Source: Streptococcus vestibularis
Lineage (GTDB): Bacteria; Bacillota; Bacilli; Lactobacillales; Streptococcaceae
Assembly: GCA_010604095.1 (NCBI GenBank)
Contig: JAABLG010000011.1
Location: forward strand, 1-64,000
DNA length: 64,000 bases
Reading direction: 5' to 3'
Below the pieces are notes generated by a model that saw only the letters and a list, made by a program, of their open reading frames with translations, did not search any database and was not told where the DNA came from. Shown piece by piece: positions 43,708 through 54,374 of this stretch (its first letter is position 1; each line of letters begins with the position of its first letter). Made by a program: the position numbers and the translations under genes.

Positions 43708-43905
43708 TTAATCTTCCTCAAAAAGAAAGACTTCTTCAATAGTCTTTCCAAAATACCTAGCAATTTTAAAAGCTAGTTCCAAGGACGCATTATAGCGACC
43801 TTTTTCGAGTGAAATGATGGTCTGCCTCGTGACTCCCATCTCATCTGCTAACTCTGCCTGACTAATCTTATTAGCCTTGCGAAGTTCCTGAATCTTTGTT
43901 TCCAT
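43708..43905 (-). CDS. Xre-family HTH regulator
   Basis: This is a 65-residue protein consisting almost only of a Cro/CI helix-turn-helix (KISQAELADEMGVTRQTIISLEKGRY). It is similar to the small YozG-like regulators found next to membrane proteins. The ATG after GAGG was chosen over a TTG four codons upstream. It heads the cluster with two CPBP proteins and a four-helix protein. Confidence 0.88.
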   Translation of the reverse strand: METKIQELRKANKISQAELADEMGVTRQTIISLEKGRYNASLELAFKIARYFGKTIEEVFLFEED

Positions 43906-44092
43906 ATGATACCTCAACCTTATAGTTTATTCTCAAATAGTTAAACTCCCATCTCTTTGTTAAGTTAACTTCACATCTATAGTATAGTTCACTTAACATA
44001 TTTTGTAAAGTCTATTTTGCATTTTTTGTAAAGTTTTCTTTACTTATCGAATGACATATCCGGATATAGGCGAATAATTCTTTCCAAGTACT

Positions 44093-44124
44093 CAAAAAAG
44101 CTGGCCAATCACTCAGCCAACTTT
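44093..44124 (-). terminator. Terminator after ackA
   Basis: AAAGTTGGCTGAG/…GCCAGCTTTTTT inverted repeat on the minus strand with a T-run, after the ackA stop. Confidence 0.7.
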
Positions 44125-44150
44125 TCTGGTCTTATCAATTTTTTGATAAC

Positions 44151-45344
44151 TTATTTAGATTTAAGGCGCTCAACATCACGCGCAATCACCAATTCTTCAT
44201 CTGTTGGGATGACAAAAACTTTAACAGGTGACTCTGCTGTTGTAATATCGCCAACATGTCCAAAGACATTCTTTTCAGGATCCACTTCAATACCAAACCA
44301 AGTCAAACCATCTAAAATTGAAGAACGAACTTCTGCAGAATTTTCACCGATACCTGCCGTAAAGACAATGGCATCTGCTCCGTTCAATACGCCAAAGTAT
44401 TGAGCAATGTATTTACGCAAACGATCTACATAAAGATTGTAGGCTAAAATACATTTTTCATCTCCTTCATTTTTACCAGCAATGATATCACGCATATCGC
44501 TTGATTTTTCAGAGATACCAAGGAGTCCTGATTCTTTATTAAAGACGTGACGAATACGTTCAGCATCGGCCATATCAGGCTCACGGTCAATGATGAATGG
44601 AATAATCGCAGGGTCAAGATCCCCAGTACGTGTTCCCATCATAACCCCACCAAGTGGTGTCAATCCCATTGACGTGTCTACTGATTTACCACCGTCCACG
44701 GCAGTAATTGAAACACCATTTCCGACATGAGCTGTGATAATCTTAGTTTCTTCAATAGGTTTTCCTAGTAGCTTAGCTGCTTCTTGAGAAACATATTGGT
44801 GGCTTGTTCCGTGTGCTCCGTATTTACGAACTTGATAGTCTGTATAATAACGATTAGGCACTGGATAACGGTAAGCCACTTCTGGCATAGATGTATGGAA
44901 GGCTGTGTCAAAAACAGCAACACTGGTAATATCTGGGAGGAGCTCCTTAAAGGCACGAATCCCTGAGGCTGCACCAGGATTATGAAGTGGAGCCAAAGCA
45001 GACAATTCCTCGATTTTCGCTAATGCTTCATCGTCTACCAAACTTGATTCTTTGAAATACTCACCACCAGCAACCACTCGATGACCTACACCTGTGATTT
45101 CATCATAATTCTTGATGATATTAAAACGAATCAAATCATCAAGTACGATTTTTACAGCCTGAACATGATCGGTAATATCTAAAATCTGCGTTTCAGAATC
45201 ATTATCAAACTTAACTGTTGAAATAGAGTCTTTTAATCCGATACGCTCAATCAACCCTTTGGCAAGTACAACTTCAGATGGCATTTCATACAATTGCCAT
45301 TTCAAACTTGAACTTCCTGCATTGATTGCGATTGTTTTTGTCAT
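44151..45344 (-). CDS. ackA: Acetate kinase
   Basis: This enzyme converts acetyl phosphate and ADP to acetate and ATP in mixed-acid fermentation. The 397 residues include the N-terminal [12 protein letters not shown] motif, DTAFHTSMP and the [11 protein letters not shown] phosphate-binding segment. It lies downstream of the comG-methyltransferase region, as in other streptococci. It probably has its own promoter in the 56-base gap. Confidence 0.97.
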   Translation of the reverse strand: MTKTIAINAGSSSLKWQLYEMPSEVVLAKGLIERIGLKDSISTVKFDNDSETQILDITDHVQAVKIVLDDLIRFNIIKNYDEITGVGHRVVAGGEYFKESSLVDDEALAKIEELSALAPLHNPGAASGIRAFKELLPDITSVAVFDTAFHTSMPEVAYRYPVPNRYYTDYQVRKYGAHGTSHQYVSQEAAKLLGKPIEETKIITAHVGNGVSITAVDGGKSVDTSMGLTPLGGVMMGTRTGDLDPAIIPFIIDREPDMADAERIRHVFNKESGLLGISEKSSDMRDIIAGKNEGDEKCILAYNLYVDRLRKYIAQYFGVLNGADAIVFTAGIGENSAEVRSSILDGLTWFGIEVDPEKNVFGHVGDITTAESPVKVFVIPTDEELVIARDVERLKSK

Positions 45345-45400
45345 AAGTCACCTCTTTGTAAAACGCTTTCAGTAATATAATCTTATTTTATCATGTTTTT

Positions 45401-46357
45401 TTATAAAATGGAATTGTCTGATTTCCATTTTTGGAAATTCTCAGTAAAATCTTTGAGAATCTCTGGATTTTGTAGATCACTAAGTGGATAAACAAAGGTC
45501 TCTGGAGCATTTTCTGTTTGCTTTTTAAGCACAAAGATAGACTTCATATTGTGTTTATTGCCAAAAGCTGCTTCAGGAAGAGTGATTACAGCAATAATAT
45601 CAGCATATCCTGATAGCCACTTCTTAAGCAAATCACTTTGTGGACTCGTTAAAAGATTAGTTGGTGCCAAAAGAATAGCAATACCGTCTTTCTTCAAGTA
45701 CTTAAGCGATTGCTCCATAAGAAGATGATGGGCATATGTGTGTTCACCAGTTGCTGCCACCTTGAAACGACTCGCAATTTCATCATTAGGGTAGTAACCT
45801 ACTGGAAGGTCACTGATAATAACATCGCTTTCTTTGAGGATATGGGGGCGAACTGCGTCTTCTTGAATGTAAACCGCTTTTGAGTTCACTACATCCGCAA
45901 TACTGGCTGACAAATCAATAAGCAAATCGTCAACTTCCATCCCCATATAATTAAGGTTTTTGTGACTATTATTTAAAAGAGTCTCTGCCAAGTTACCTGT
46001 ACCTGAACCAATCTCCAAGACATCTAATTGATTGTCCTTAGTCAAACCCTCAAGTAGGTAAAGAATGATAAATCCAATAGCATCTGGTGTAAATTGGTGA
46101 TTGGCTTGTAAGGCTTCCAACTGCCCTAGTTTGATAAACAAAAACTGAAAGGCTCGACGCCACTCCTCTTTACTTAGATTAAGGGCACGTAATTTCTCGT
46201 TATTTTTGATGATAAGTTCGTTATCAACGTCAGCCCCCAAATAATAGGAATTTTGCTCGATAAGGGCATCGTAAGCATGGGTCCCAAGATCATTTTCAAT
46301 GGTTTGGACATTTTCTAACAACAGCGCAAAAGCTGTCTCAATTGCTTCAAAATTCAT
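45401..46357 (-). CDS. YtxK-like class I SAM-dependent methyltransferase
   Basis: This 318-residue protein has the N6-adenine methyltransferase-like SAM motif LEIGSGTGNLAETLL near residue 118 and the catalytic-loop motif SDLPVGYYP (an NPPY-like form) near 180. It belongs to the family always found after the comG operon in streptococci. The substrate is unknown. No restriction partner is nearby, and an effect on competence is not required. Confidence 0.85.
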   Translation of the reverse strand: MNFEAIETAFALLLENVQTIENDLGTHAYDALIEQNSYYLGADVDNELIIKNNEKLRALNLSKEEWRRAFQFLFIKLGQLEALQANHQFTPDAIGFIILYLLEGLTKDNQLDVLEIGSGTGNLAETLLNNSHKNLNYMGMEVDDLLIDLSASIADVVNSKAVYIQEDAVRPHILKESDVIISDLPVGYYPNDEIASRFKVAATGEHTYAHHLLMEQSLKYLKKDGIAILLAPTNLLTSPQSDLLKKWLSGYADIIAVITLPEAAFGNKHNMKSIFVLKKQTENAPETFVYPLSDLQNPEILKDFTENFQKWKSDNSIL

Positions 46358-46401
46358 GATTTCCTCCGTCCCTCTATCATATCAAAAAGGGGGGAGAATT
46401 G

Positions 46402-46719
46402 CTATTTCTGGTCCTCTTTCTTCACATAGTGATAGGTTTTGGTGTGTCCTTCATTCTCAACTCTAATAATCATCTTCTTGTCTTTTACCTCATAAGTCGT
46501 ATTTCCCTGAGCAAAACTAAAAGAACCCGACTCCTTATCAGCCAAATCCACCGTCATTTCTGCCATAAGTCGACTCTGACTAGCTACTGTTTGTGCTTGA
46601 TTTTGTCTAGAGCTAGCAACTACCCTATCCAAATAAACCTGAAGAAGAAGTGTAAAAATGCCAGCCATAAAAAGGGAATAGAGGAGAACACCTCCCCTAA
46701 CTTGTTTTTTCAAAAGCAT
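46402..46719 (-). CDS. comGG: Competence pilus minor pseudopilin ComGG
   Basis: This 105-residue protein has a basic N terminus (MLLKKQVRGG), a hydrophobic helix (residues 11-30) and a soluble tail rich in KK/EE. It is the last comG gene and lacks the strict prepilin motif, as usual for ComGG. The start was chosen at the ATG preceded by GGAG; it overlaps comGF by 22 bases. Confidence 0.82.
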   Translation of the reverse strand: MLLKKQVRGGVLLYSLFMAGIFTLLLQVYLDRVVASSRQNQAQTVASQSRLMAEMTVDLADKESGSFSFAQGNTTYEVKDKKMIIRVENEGHTKTYHYVKKEDQK

Positions 46720-47134
46720 AAACGAAACTCCTTTGCAGACCATTTTTAAGAATAACTTCAATGGTGACTATCTGATTTTTTTGACTGATTGTACTAGATT
46801 TTAAACCGAAAAGCATGGGTTGATAGCCTCGACCATCGGCGTTAGTTTTTCGAAAATCAGAAGCATTTGAGATACCAAATGCCAAGTCTTGATTATCCTG
46901 CTTGACATAAAGCTTGTTGCCTTCTACTTTAACCAACTGACAACCTTCTAACTCTGCCTCCATTTGTTGGACAAACAGAAGCCAATCTTGATTTTCTTGT
47001 TGTCTTACCTGTTTAACATTGCTCACCAGAACGGTGGTTAAGCCTTGATATACTTGGACAGAACCAGCTATAACCAGTAAGGCTACCAGACATTCCAAAA
47101 GGGTAAAGGCGCGAACCTTACTATTTAGAGACAT
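46697..47134 (-). CDS. comGF: Competence pilus minor pseudopilin ComGF
   Basis: This 145-residue pseudopilin has the prepilin peptidase motif KVRAFTLLECLVALLV. The ATG was chosen because GGAAAGG lies 8 bases upstream. It overlaps the end of comGE. Together with ComGC, GD, GE and GG it builds the transformation pilus. Confidence 0.87.
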   Translation of the reverse strand: MSLNSKVRAFTLLECLVALLVIAGSVQVYQGLTTVLVSNVKQVRQQENQDWLLFVQQMEAELEGCQLVKVEGNKLYVKQDNQDLAFGISNASDFRKTNADGRGYQPMLFGLKSSTISQKNQIVTIEVILKNGLQRSFVYAFEKTS

Positions 47135-47411
47135 GAGTAATTTCCTTTCCTGATTCATAAACTGTGATGCCTTGCTTGCTACGTTTCACTGTTACCGTGA
47201 TGCCATTTAAGGTCAACTGATCCTGTTTGGTCTGGACGGCCATAGTTGCCACACTCAAGACCTCTTGTTGATGAAGATTCTTAGCCATTAACCTACGATT
47301 AGTGTTAATTTGCTCTAAGATGAGGCTACTGACAAGCACTAAAACGGCCATGGCTACCAAACTTTCGATGAGAATATAGCCTCTAAGAGACCGTCTTTTT
47401 ATATTTTCCAC
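47121..47411 (-). CDS. comGE: Competence pilus minor pseudopilin ComGE
   Basis: This 96-residue protein has a short basic leader and the hydrophobic pseudopilin helix RGYILIESLVAMAVLVLV. The start codon is GTG, overlapping the 3' end of comGD by about 29 bases. The overlapping arrangement is typical of comG operons. Confidence 0.83.
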   Translation of the reverse strand: MENIKRRSLRGYILIESLVAMAVLVLVSSLILEQINTNRRLMAKNLHQQEVLSVATMAVQTKQDQLTLNGITVTVKRSKQGITVYESGKEITHVSK

Positions 47412-47811
47412 TGCCCATGTTAAGCTGATAAGTCACCACCTCCTTGTTACTTGAGAAACGAATCTTACTAAGACTAGAATTGCCTCCTTTAGCATCAAAT
47501 ACTAGGGTCTGCCCCATATCCAGATGAATGTTTTCAGGAATAGAGAGACTGGTTCTTCCATTACTAATCTTATCCTTAGTCAGCTGCAATTCAATGTTAG
47601 TCCCTTCCGCTGCTGCCAAGCGCTGACTATCCCGGTACAGATACTCAAAGCGTAGATAAAAAAGATTAGTCTCGACTTGCTGAAAAATACCCGTCACTGA
47701 CCCTGACAAACTCAGAGTAAGAAAAGCAACGACTGCTAATGTCACCAAGCTTTCCAACAAGGTGAAGGCCCTAATTGGCAACTGAGCGGCTTTCACCACC
47801 ATGTTTCGCAT
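47383..47811 (-). CDS. comGD: Competence pilus minor pseudopilin ComGD
   Basis: This 142-residue pseudopilin has the motif PIRAFTLLESLVTLAVV and cleavage expected before Phe. The open frame extends 18 codons further upstream into comGC. I used the ATG starting MRNMVV; other in-frame ATGs lie 3 codons on either side. Confidence 0.85.
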   Translation of the reverse strand: MRNMVVKAAQLPIRAFTLLESLVTLAVVAFLTLSLSGSVTGIFQQVETNLFYLRFEYLYRDSQRLAAAEGTNIELQLTKDKISNGRTSLSIPENIHLDMGQTLVFDAKGGNSSLSKIRFSSNKEVVTYQLNMGSGKYKKTVS

Positions 47812-48097
47812 AATAATCATTGTATGAATCTGCCTGTTTTTGTGTAATTTGACCTGATGACACAAGAGCTGCTAAACTAGCTGTCTTGTTATTTTTCATT
47901 TCATAGAGTTCTGCTTGAGAATCCACAACTTTGACGACAGCTGCATTTCCAGTTTCTTTTACAGAATCCTTTTGCTTACTCAAGTTAGGAACAAAGAGCA
48001 AAAGAAGAATACTGATAATGAGCAACACGACCAGCATTTCAATCAGAGTAAAAGCACGTAACTTAACGGCATTCAATTTTTTCAACATCAATTTCAT
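47771..48097 (-). CDS. comGC: Major competence pilin ComGC
   Basis: This 108-residue protein is the main subunit of the transformation pilus. It carries the class 3 signal KLRAFTLIEMLVVLLIISILLL, processed by ComC prepilin peptidase. It overlaps the comGB stop by 4 bases (ATGA). The C-terminal part is short and lacks the paired Cys of some homologs. Confidence 0.93.
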   Translation of the reverse strand: MKLMLKKLNAVKLRAFTLIEMLVVLLIISILLLLFVPNLSKQKDSVKETGNAAVVKVVDSQAELYEMKNNKTASLAALVSSGQITQKQADSYNDYYAKHGGESRSVAN

Positions 48098-49200
48098 GAC
48101 ATCATTCCTTCCATATTTTGATACATCGGTAATAACATGGCTGCATAGATCATTACAATCACGACAGCAACAATAATAAAAATGAGGGGTTGTACAAAGG
48201 TTGTCGCCTTATTAAGACGGTTAAAGAAGGTCTGCCAAACCTCTTCAGCATAGACTTCAAGCTCATATCCCAACCTCGCATTAGCCTCCCCATAAGCAAT
48301 AATTAGGGAGAGCTCCTCAGTGAAAAACGGATGACTGGCAATACGTTCAGGGAAACTCTGCCCCAGCATCAAGGCTTCTTCTAAATCGGTTCCCAACTCA
48401 CGAAAGAGCTTGGATTTTTGCTCTTGCATAAGAGCCACTAAATCTAGCAAGTCAACGCCTTGACCTAATAGATTTCCCCACTCCCTAGCATAATAGGCTG
48501 TCGTGTAAAGCCTTACTGTCTGACCAATAAATAGAATTTTGGCCATTCGCCTATAAAAAACAAGAGCTGACTGTCGTTTCACCCAGACATAGAGGAGAAT
48601 CCCTAACACAAGGAATCCAAACAAACTCACAAAGAACAACTGAGGAAACATTTGAACCAGTTGTACTGCCCAGTTATCCTTACCATCACCTTCTAAAAGC
48701 TGTGGTAAAAGATAATTTTTGAGCCCAAACATAATCAAAATCAGGAACCCCAAAAGCAAGATAGGATAAGTCGCCACTTCCATGAGTTTCTTACGAACCT
48801 TGGTCATGCGAAGCATATAGGTTTCAATCTTAGTCAAGCTCCCTAAAAGATCTCCATGCTTGTCAGCAAGTGCAATCTGAGTGACAATATTATCCGAAAA
48901 GCCCACTGATGCAAACATCTGGTCCAATCTCTCACCTCGCATTAAACTCTCTTTCATAAGAGATAATGAGGATTCTTTCAACAAATGACTGCGCTCCAAG
49001 AAAGCCACAATTTCAGTTAGGGTGAATCCTGCCTTCAAGAGTTGTTTGAAAAGCTGAATAACCTTGACTTGTTGGTTAATCTTTAATTTTCTCCCCTTGG
49101 ATATCCCTTTCAGTGAGATGTCCCTGTTTAACCAAGTCTTCCAGTTGCTGGTTCCAGCTGGTTGACGAATGGTTTTGGAAACTTTCTTTGGCAAAATCAA
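48094..49200 (-). CDS. comGB: Competence pilus inner-membrane platform ComGB
   Basis: This 368-residue type II secretion/type IV pilus platform protein has three membrane regions (about 165-185, 205-230 and 335-360). The conserved core begins at VKVIQLFKQLLKAGFTLTE. The start is uncertain. The frame runs 125 bases back into comGA, with a TTG at 49200 behind a G-rich stretch. No ATG or GTG lies nearer the expected N terminus (around WLNRDISLKG). Confidence 0.88.
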   Translation of the reverse strand: MILPKKVSKTIRQPAGTSNWKTWLNRDISLKGISKGRKLKINQQVKVIQLFKQLLKAGFTLTEIVAFLERSHLLKESSLSLMKESLMRGERLDQMFASVGFSDNIVTQIALADKHGDLLGSLTKIETYMLRMTKVRKKLMEVATYPILLLGFLILIMFGLKNYLLPQLLEGDGKDNWAVQLVQMFPQLFFVSLFGFLVLGILLYVWVKRQSALVFYRRMAKILFIGQTVRLYTTAYYAREWGNLLGQGVDLLDLVALMQEQKSKLFRELGTDLEEALMLGQSFPERIASHPFFTEELSLIIAYGEANARLGYELEVYAEEVWQTFFNRLNKATTFVQPLIFIIVAVVIVMIYAAMLLPMYQNMEGMMS

Positions 49201-50017
49201 TCACCCCTCCTCCCTTTATCAAACGCATATAGGCAATACCTTGAAGCGCATTATCCAATTCAGACTTGTCTACACCAAGGTCCAGGAGGCGTTCATAAAC
49301 ACCGGCCACACTCTTGGCGTGAATGGTTGAAAGAACAGTCACTCCTGTCAGACTAGCCCTAATAACAGCTCGGGCAGTCTCTCTATCCCGAATTTCTCCA
49401 ATAATCAGAACATCCGGACGATGACGCAGAGATAGCTTTATTAAATTATCATAGGTCATATCAATCGCCTGATTAACCTGGAGCTGCAAGACATTATCCT
49501 GTTTAATCTCTACAGGATCCTCAATTGAAATCACCTGTTGCCCCTTAAAACGCTCCTGTACCAAGGCATGCATAAGCGTCGTCTTCCCAGAGCCCACAGG
49601 ACCTGCAAAAAGGTACAAACCTCGATAATCCAATGCATCCACAATTGGCTGAATCCCTTGATTCCAGTACGTTAACTCTCTTCGTTCGGAATGAAGAACA
49701 CGAATAACCAGGCTTTCCAAGCCTCGATAGTCTCCAACAGTTGATAAACGCAGAGAAACCAAGTGACCATCACCACAATCATAATCACAAGAGCCCAGTT
49801 GACTCCTACGCTTCTCACCCACCATCATTCCTGCCACAAATTTAAAGTGACCAATAAGACTAGCCATGAAATCAGGCCGATATACATCAATCAATCTCCT
49901 CTCCTGCCCAATTCGCATATAGAGCTCGTAATTATCCTGACGTGGAATAATATAGATGTCTTGAGCCCCACAACTATCAGCATTTTTGATCATTTCCTTA
50001 GCAAATTCTGTTACCAT
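49076..50017 (-). CDS. comGA: Competence pilus assembly ATPase ComGA
   Basis: This is a 313-residue cytosolic secretion ATPase of the GspE/PilB family that powers pilus extension. It has Walker A GPVGSGKTTL near residue 135, the Asp box SIEDPVEI and LRHRPDVLIIGEIRD. It is the first gene of the comG operon. A SigX box lies 20 bases upstream, followed by GAGGAGG. Confidence 0.95.
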   Translation of the reverse strand: MVTEFAKEMIKNADSCGAQDIYIIPRQDNYELYMRIGQERRLIDVYRPDFMASLIGHFKFVAGMMVGEKRRSQLGSCDYDCGDGHLVSLRLSTVGDYRGLESLVIRVLHSERRELTYWNQGIQPIVDALDYRGLYLFAGPVGSGKTTLMHALVQERFKGQQVISIEDPVEIKQDNVLQLQVNQAIDMTYDNLIKLSLRHRPDVLIIGEIRDRETARAVIRASLTGVTVLSTIHAKSVAGVYERLLDLGVDKSELDNALQGIAYMRLIKGGGVIDFAKESFQNHSSTSWNQQLEDLVKQGHLTERDIQGEKIKD

Positions 50018-50036
50018 AAGGACCTCCTCATAGTCC

Positions 50037-50044
50037 TATTCGCA
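50037..50044 (-). promoter_or_regulatory. SigX (cin) box of comGA
   Basis: TGCGAATA on the minus strand differs from TACGAATA at one position. It lies close to the comGA ATG with a GAGGAGG site between, and drives the comGA-GG operon during competence. Confidence 0.75.
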
Positions 50045-50076
50045 AAAGATTGTAAAAAAATAAGGAAAATGAAAAA

Positions 50077-50097
50077 AAGCTCGAAAACTTCGAGCTT
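50077..50097 (-). terminator. Terminator after the DUF1033 gene
   Basis: A 9-bp stem AAGCTCGAA/TTCGAGCTT with a T-run on the minus strand separates the DUF1033 unit from the comGA promoter. Confidence 0.8.
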
Positions 50098-50114
50098 CAA
50101 TTCAATAATCCTGA

Positions 50115-50477
50115 TTATCGTTTTATTTTACAATGAGCATGAGTTGGAAGGTCATTACGCTTTTCATAGCCTGGACGATATTTTTCCTCAGGAATTTCCT
50201 TCCAATCATCCAAGAGGGCGATAGATTGGTAAACCTGCAGATATTCGTTACACTCCTCACACCAATGCTTATCCTTTTGATCCCAAAAGGCAGTCATGAC
50301 ACTACTACGACTAATATAGCTTGGCAAGATTTCTTCCATGGCAAACCAAAGTTTTTTGTAGTACTTTAGAGCATCGTAAAAATCTTCAAATTCCTTTGTA
50401 CTGATAATATCCTCTTGCCAGCCTTCTAAGAACCACCACGGCTCCAAGTCACCTTTCATCTCAACTACTTGGTACAT
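50115..50477 (-). CDS. DUF1033 family protein
   Basis: This 120-residue soluble protein of unknown function is rich in Trp and acidic residues (EPWWFLEGWQEDI). It is conserved between rpoC and comGA in streptococci and is sometimes called DNA-binding without proof. It ends in a basic HCKIKR tail. Confidence 0.78.
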   Translation of the reverse strand: MYQVVEMKGDLEPWWFLEGWQEDIISTKEFEDFYDALKYYKKLWFAMEEILPSYISRSSVMTAFWDQKDKHWCEECNEYLQVYQSIALLDDWKEIPEEKYRPGYEKRNDLPTHAHCKIKR

Positions 50478-50596
50478 CTTTCTTTCTCACTTCATCTTTT
50501 GTTTTCCTATTATACAAAATTTTCTGGGAAAGATAAAAAAAATGGTTTTATTTTTCATATTTATCAAGAAAAGAGGCATTCTGGTCATATAAATAC

Positions 50597-50625
50597 AAAA
50601 AGGACTCACAGCTGTGAGCCCTTTT
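50597..50625 (-). terminator. Terminator after rpoC
   Basis: A near-perfect stem AAAGG-x-CTCACAG/CTGTGAG-x-CCTTT with T-runs lies directly after the rpoC stop. Confidence 0.85.
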
Positions 50626-50634
50626 ACTGTAATC

Positions 50635-53600
50635 TTAGTCTTCAGATGTTTCCACAATTGCTTCATCAACAGCAATGTTTTCAATAACTTCAACTTCGTT
50701 AACTGAAAGTGGTTCAATGTTACGGTAGCGAGCCATACCTGTACCAGCAGGGATAGTCTTACCAATGATAACATTTTCTTTAAGACCAAGAAGATGGTCT
50801 TTCTTACCACGGATAGCAGCATCTGTGAGGACACGTGTTGTTTCTTGGAAGGAAGCCGCAGACAAGAATGAATTTGTTTCAAGTGAGGCTTTAGTGATAC
50901 CAAGAAGAACTGGACGTGATGTTGCAGGAAGACCACCAGAAATAACAATATCCTTGTTAGCATCTGTGAAATCTGCAATGTCCATAAGTGTTCCTGGAAG
51001 AAGATTTGTGTCACCTGGATCCATGACACGTACTTTACGAAGCATTTGACGAACCATTACTTCGACGTGCTTGTCTCCGATTTCTACCCCTTGGCTACGG
51101 TAAACTTTTTGTACTTCTGCAAGAAGGTAAGTTTCAACTGACAAGGTATCACGAACTTCAAGAAGGTGTTTTGGTTGGATTGAACCTTCTGTAAGAGCGG
51201 CACCACGGTGAACTTCATCTCCCACTTCAACTTTCATACGAGCTGTAAATGGTACAACATATTCTCCCATGCCAGTTTTACCTTGAACAAAGACCTTCTT
51301 AGTACGTGTTGCAGCATCTTCTTCGATTTCGATAACATTACCCTTAACTTCAGTAATGACCGCTTCCCCTTTAGGGTTACGAGCTTCGAAGATTTCTTGG
51401 ATACGTGGAAGACCTTGTGTGATATCGGTGTTTGAGGCTACCCCACCGGTGTGGAAGGTACGCATAGTAAGCTGTGTACCAGGTTCCCCGATAGATTGGG
51501 CAGCAATAGTACCAACCGCTTCACCAACTTCAACCGCATCACCAGTTGCCAAGTTAATACCATAACAGTGACGGCAGACACCGTGGCGTGTGTTACATGT
51601 AAATACTGAACGGATAGTGACTTCTTCAACACCAGCATTGACAATAGCAGCAGCCATTTCTTCAGTAATCAAGGTATCTGGACCTACGATGACTTCACCT
51701 GTTGTAGGATTCTTAACTGATTTCTTAGTGTAACGACCTTGAAGACGTTCTTCAAGTGTTTCTGTAACCTCTTTACCATCAGTAATCGCACGAATGAGAA
51801 GACCACGGTCTGTTCCACAGTCATCTTCACGGATAATAACATCCTGGGCAACGTCAACCAAACGACGAGTCAAGTAACCTGAGTCGGCAGTCTTCAAGGC
51901 CGTATCGGTCATACCTTTACGAGCACCGTGAGTTGAGAAGAACATTTCCAAAACGCTCAAACCTTCACGGAAGTTTGAAAGGATAGGCAATTCCATGATA
52001 CGTCCGTTAGGAGCGGCCATCAAACCACGCATACCGGCAAGTTGGGAGAAGTTAGAGATGTTACCACGAGCTCCTGAGTCCATCATCATAACGATTGGGT
52101 TCTTAGAATCTTGTGTCTCAATCAGACGTTTTTCAAGTGCTTCTTTAGCTTCACGCCATGTTGTTGTAACAGCAACATAACGGTCATCATCTGTCATCAA
52201 ACCACGACGGAAGGCTTTGTTAATTTCTTCAACACGGTGGTGAGCAGCATCAATAATTTCTTGTTTGTTATCAATAACTGGGATATCGGCGATACCAACG
52301 GTCAAACCAGCAAGTGTTGAGTGATAGTAACCAAGGTCTTTCAAACGGTCAAGGAAGGCTGACGTTTCAGTCGTGCGAAGACGTTTGAAGGTTTCAGCGA
52401 TGATGTTACCAAGATTTTTCTTCTTAAATGGTGCATTAATTTCCAAACTATCAATAACGGTTTGGATATCTTGACCTGGTTCAAGGAAGTATTTATCTGG
52501 CGTACTATCGGTCAAGTTTTCATTTGTGATTTCTTGGAGGTATGGAATTTCTGCTGGAATAATCTCATTAAAGAAGATTTTACCAACGGTTGTTACCATA
52601 ATCTTGTGAAGTTGGTTTTCTTTCCAAGGTTTATCAGGCATACTGTCTACAGCAATACCGACACGGCTATGCAAGTGAACATAACCATTACGATAAGCCA
52701 TCACTGCCTCATCAATATCCTTGAAGACCATACCTTCACCTTCACGACCTTTTTCTTCCATTGTCAAGTAGTAGTTACCAAGAACCATATCCTGAGATGG
52801 CGTTACGACTGGTTTACCATCTTTAGGGTTAAGGATGTGTTCTGCTGCAAGGAGGAGCAAGCGTGCTTCAGCTTGAGCTTCTTCAGACAATGGAACGTGA
52901 ATGGCCATTTGGTCACCGTCAAAGTCGGCATTGTAGGCTTCACAGGCAAGTGGGTGGAGGCGAAGGGCCTTACCATCAATCAAGACTGGTTCAAAGGCCT
53001 GAATCCCCAAACGGTGGAGGGTAGGTGCACGGTTAAGAAGTACTGGGTGTTCCTTAATGACATCTTCAAGAATATCCCAAATACGTTCATCACCACGTTC
53101 AACCATACGTTTAGCGGCTTTCACGTTGCCTGCGTATTCACGCGCAACGATTTCACGCATAACAAATGGTTTGAAAAGTTCGATGGCCATCAAACGTGGC
53201 ACACCACATTGATACATTTTAAGTGTTGGACCAACAGCGATAACAGAACGTCCAGAGAAGTCAACACGTTTACCAAGCAAGTTCTGACGGAAACGTCCTT
53301 GTTTACCTTTAAGCATGTGGCTCAAAGATTTAAGTGGACGACTACCTGGTCCAGTGATTGGACGACCACGACGTCCATTATCAATAAGGGCATCTACCGC
53401 TTCTTGCAACATACGTTTTTCATTTTGCACGATGATACCTGGGGCATTCAATTCAAGCAAACGAGCCAAACGGTTGTTACGGTTGATAACACGACGATAA
53501 AGATCGTTCAAGTCAGATGCTGCAAAACGGCCACCATCCAATTGAACCATCGGACGAAGATCTGGTGGCAATACTGGCAAGATGTTAAGTACCATCCATT

Positions 53601-54273
53601 CTGGTTTGTTACCAGACTTGTAGAAGGCATCAAGAACGTCCAAACGACGAACAGCCTTAACACGTTTTTGACCAGTTGCTGTCTTCAACTCTTCCTTGAG
53701 TTCAGCAATTTCAGCTTCCAAATCCACTTGTTTCAAGAGATCTTGGATGGCTTCTGCACCCATTTTAGCGACGAATGAACCATGTCCATACTCTTGCAAT
53801 TTTTCGCGATATTCACGTTCAGTCAAGAGAGATTTTGGTTCAAGTGGTGTTTCTTTTGGATCGATAACCACGTAAGCTGCGAAATAAATAACTTCTTCAA
53901 GCGCACGAGGGCTCATATCCAAAGTCAATCCCATACGAGAAGGGATTCCCTTGAAGTACCAGATATGTGATACTGGTGCTTTCAACTCGATGTGACCCAT
54001 ACGTTCACGACGAACCTTAGCACGTGTTACTTCAACACCACAGCGGTCACAAACGATACCTTTATAACGGATACGTTTGTATTTTCCACACGCACATTCC
54101 CAGTCCTTAGTTGGACCAAAGATCACTTCATCAAAGAGACCTTCACGTTCTGGTTTGAGCGTACGGTAGTTGATTGTTTCAGGTTTCTTAACTTCACCAT
54201 AAGACCATGAACGGACTTTAGTTGGTGAAGCTAGTGTGATTTGCATACTTTTAAATCGATTTACGTCAACCAC
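50635..54273 (-). CDS. rpoC: RNA polymerase beta' subunit
   Basis: This 1212-residue catalytic subunit includes the active-site [14 protein letters not shown] motif around residue 450, an N-terminal zinc finger ([20 protein letters not shown]), the second zinc site ([13 protein letters not shown]) and the bridge/trigger region. The gene follows rpoB by about 100 bases in the usual rpoBC operon. Codon use is strongly biased, as expected for high expression. Confidence 0.99.
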   Translation of the reverse strand: MVDVNRFKSMQITLASPTKVRSWSYGEVKKPETINYRTLKPEREGLFDEVIFGPTKDWECACGKYKRIRYKGIVCDRCGVEVTRAKVRRERMGHIELKAPVSHIWYFKGIPSRMGLTLDMSPRALEEVIYFAAYVVIDPKETPLEPKSLLTEREYREKLQEYGHGSFVAKMGAEAIQDLLKQVDLEAEIAELKEELKTATGQKRVKAVRRLDVLDAFYKSGNKPEWMVLNILPVLPPDLRPMVQLDGGRFAASDLNDLYRRVINRNNRLARLLELNAPGIIVQNEKRMLQEAVDALIDNGRRGRPITGPGSRPLKSLSHMLKGKQGRFRQNLLGKRVDFSGRSVIAVGPTLKMYQCGVPRLMAIELFKPFVMREIVAREYAGNVKAAKRMVERGDERIWDILEDVIKEHPVLLNRAPTLHRLGIQAFEPVLIDGKALRLHPLACEAYNADFDGDQMAIHVPLSEEAQAEARLLLLAAEHILNPKDGKPVVTPSQDMVLGNYYLTMEEKGREGEGMVFKDIDEAVMAYRNGYVHLHSRVGIAVDSMPDKPWKENQLHKIMVTTVGKIFFNEIIPAEIPYLQEITNENLTDSTPDKYFLEPGQDIQTVIDSLEINAPFKKKNLGNIIAETFKRLRTTETSAFLDRLKDLGYYHSTLAGLTVGIADIPVIDNKQEIIDAAHHRVEEINKAFRRGLMTDDDRYVAVTTTWREAKEALEKRLIETQDSKNPIVMMMDSGARGNISNFSQLAGMRGLMAAPNGRIMELPILSNFREGLSVLEMFFSTHGARKGMTDTALKTADSGYLTRRLVDVAQDVIIREDDCGTDRGLLIRAITDGKEVTETLEERLQGRYTKKSVKNPTTGEVIVGPDTLITEEMAAAIVNAGVEEVTIRSVFTCNTRHGVCRHCYGINLATGDAVEVGEAVGTIAAQSIGEPGTQLTMRTFHTGGVASNTDITQGLPRIQEIFEARNPKGEAVITEVKGNVIEIEEDAATRTKKVFVQGKTGMGEYVVPFTARMKVEVGDEVHRGAALTEGSIQPKHLLEVRDTLSVETYLLAEVQKVYRSQGVEIGDKHVEVMVRQMLRKVRVMDPGDTNLLPGTLMDIADFTDANKDIVISGGLPATSRPVLLGITKASLETNSFLSAASFQETTRVLTDAAIRGKKDHLLGLKENVIIGKTIPAGTGMARYRNIEPLSVNEVEVIENIAVDEAIVETSED

Positions 54274-54374
54274 TAGTATTACCTTTCTTTTTTTCTATTG
54301 ACAATAGTAGCTCTATTGTCACCTTTATCAGCTACCTTAGAGGGGGAAGAATCTTCCACTTCTAAAGCTTATGT

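Noticed and set aside
52462-53778. Long 438-codon plus-strand frame opposite rpoC
   Set aside because: Antisense shadow of a highly expressed gene with biased codons; the protein is Phe/Thr/His-rich with no motif, and rpoC is certain.
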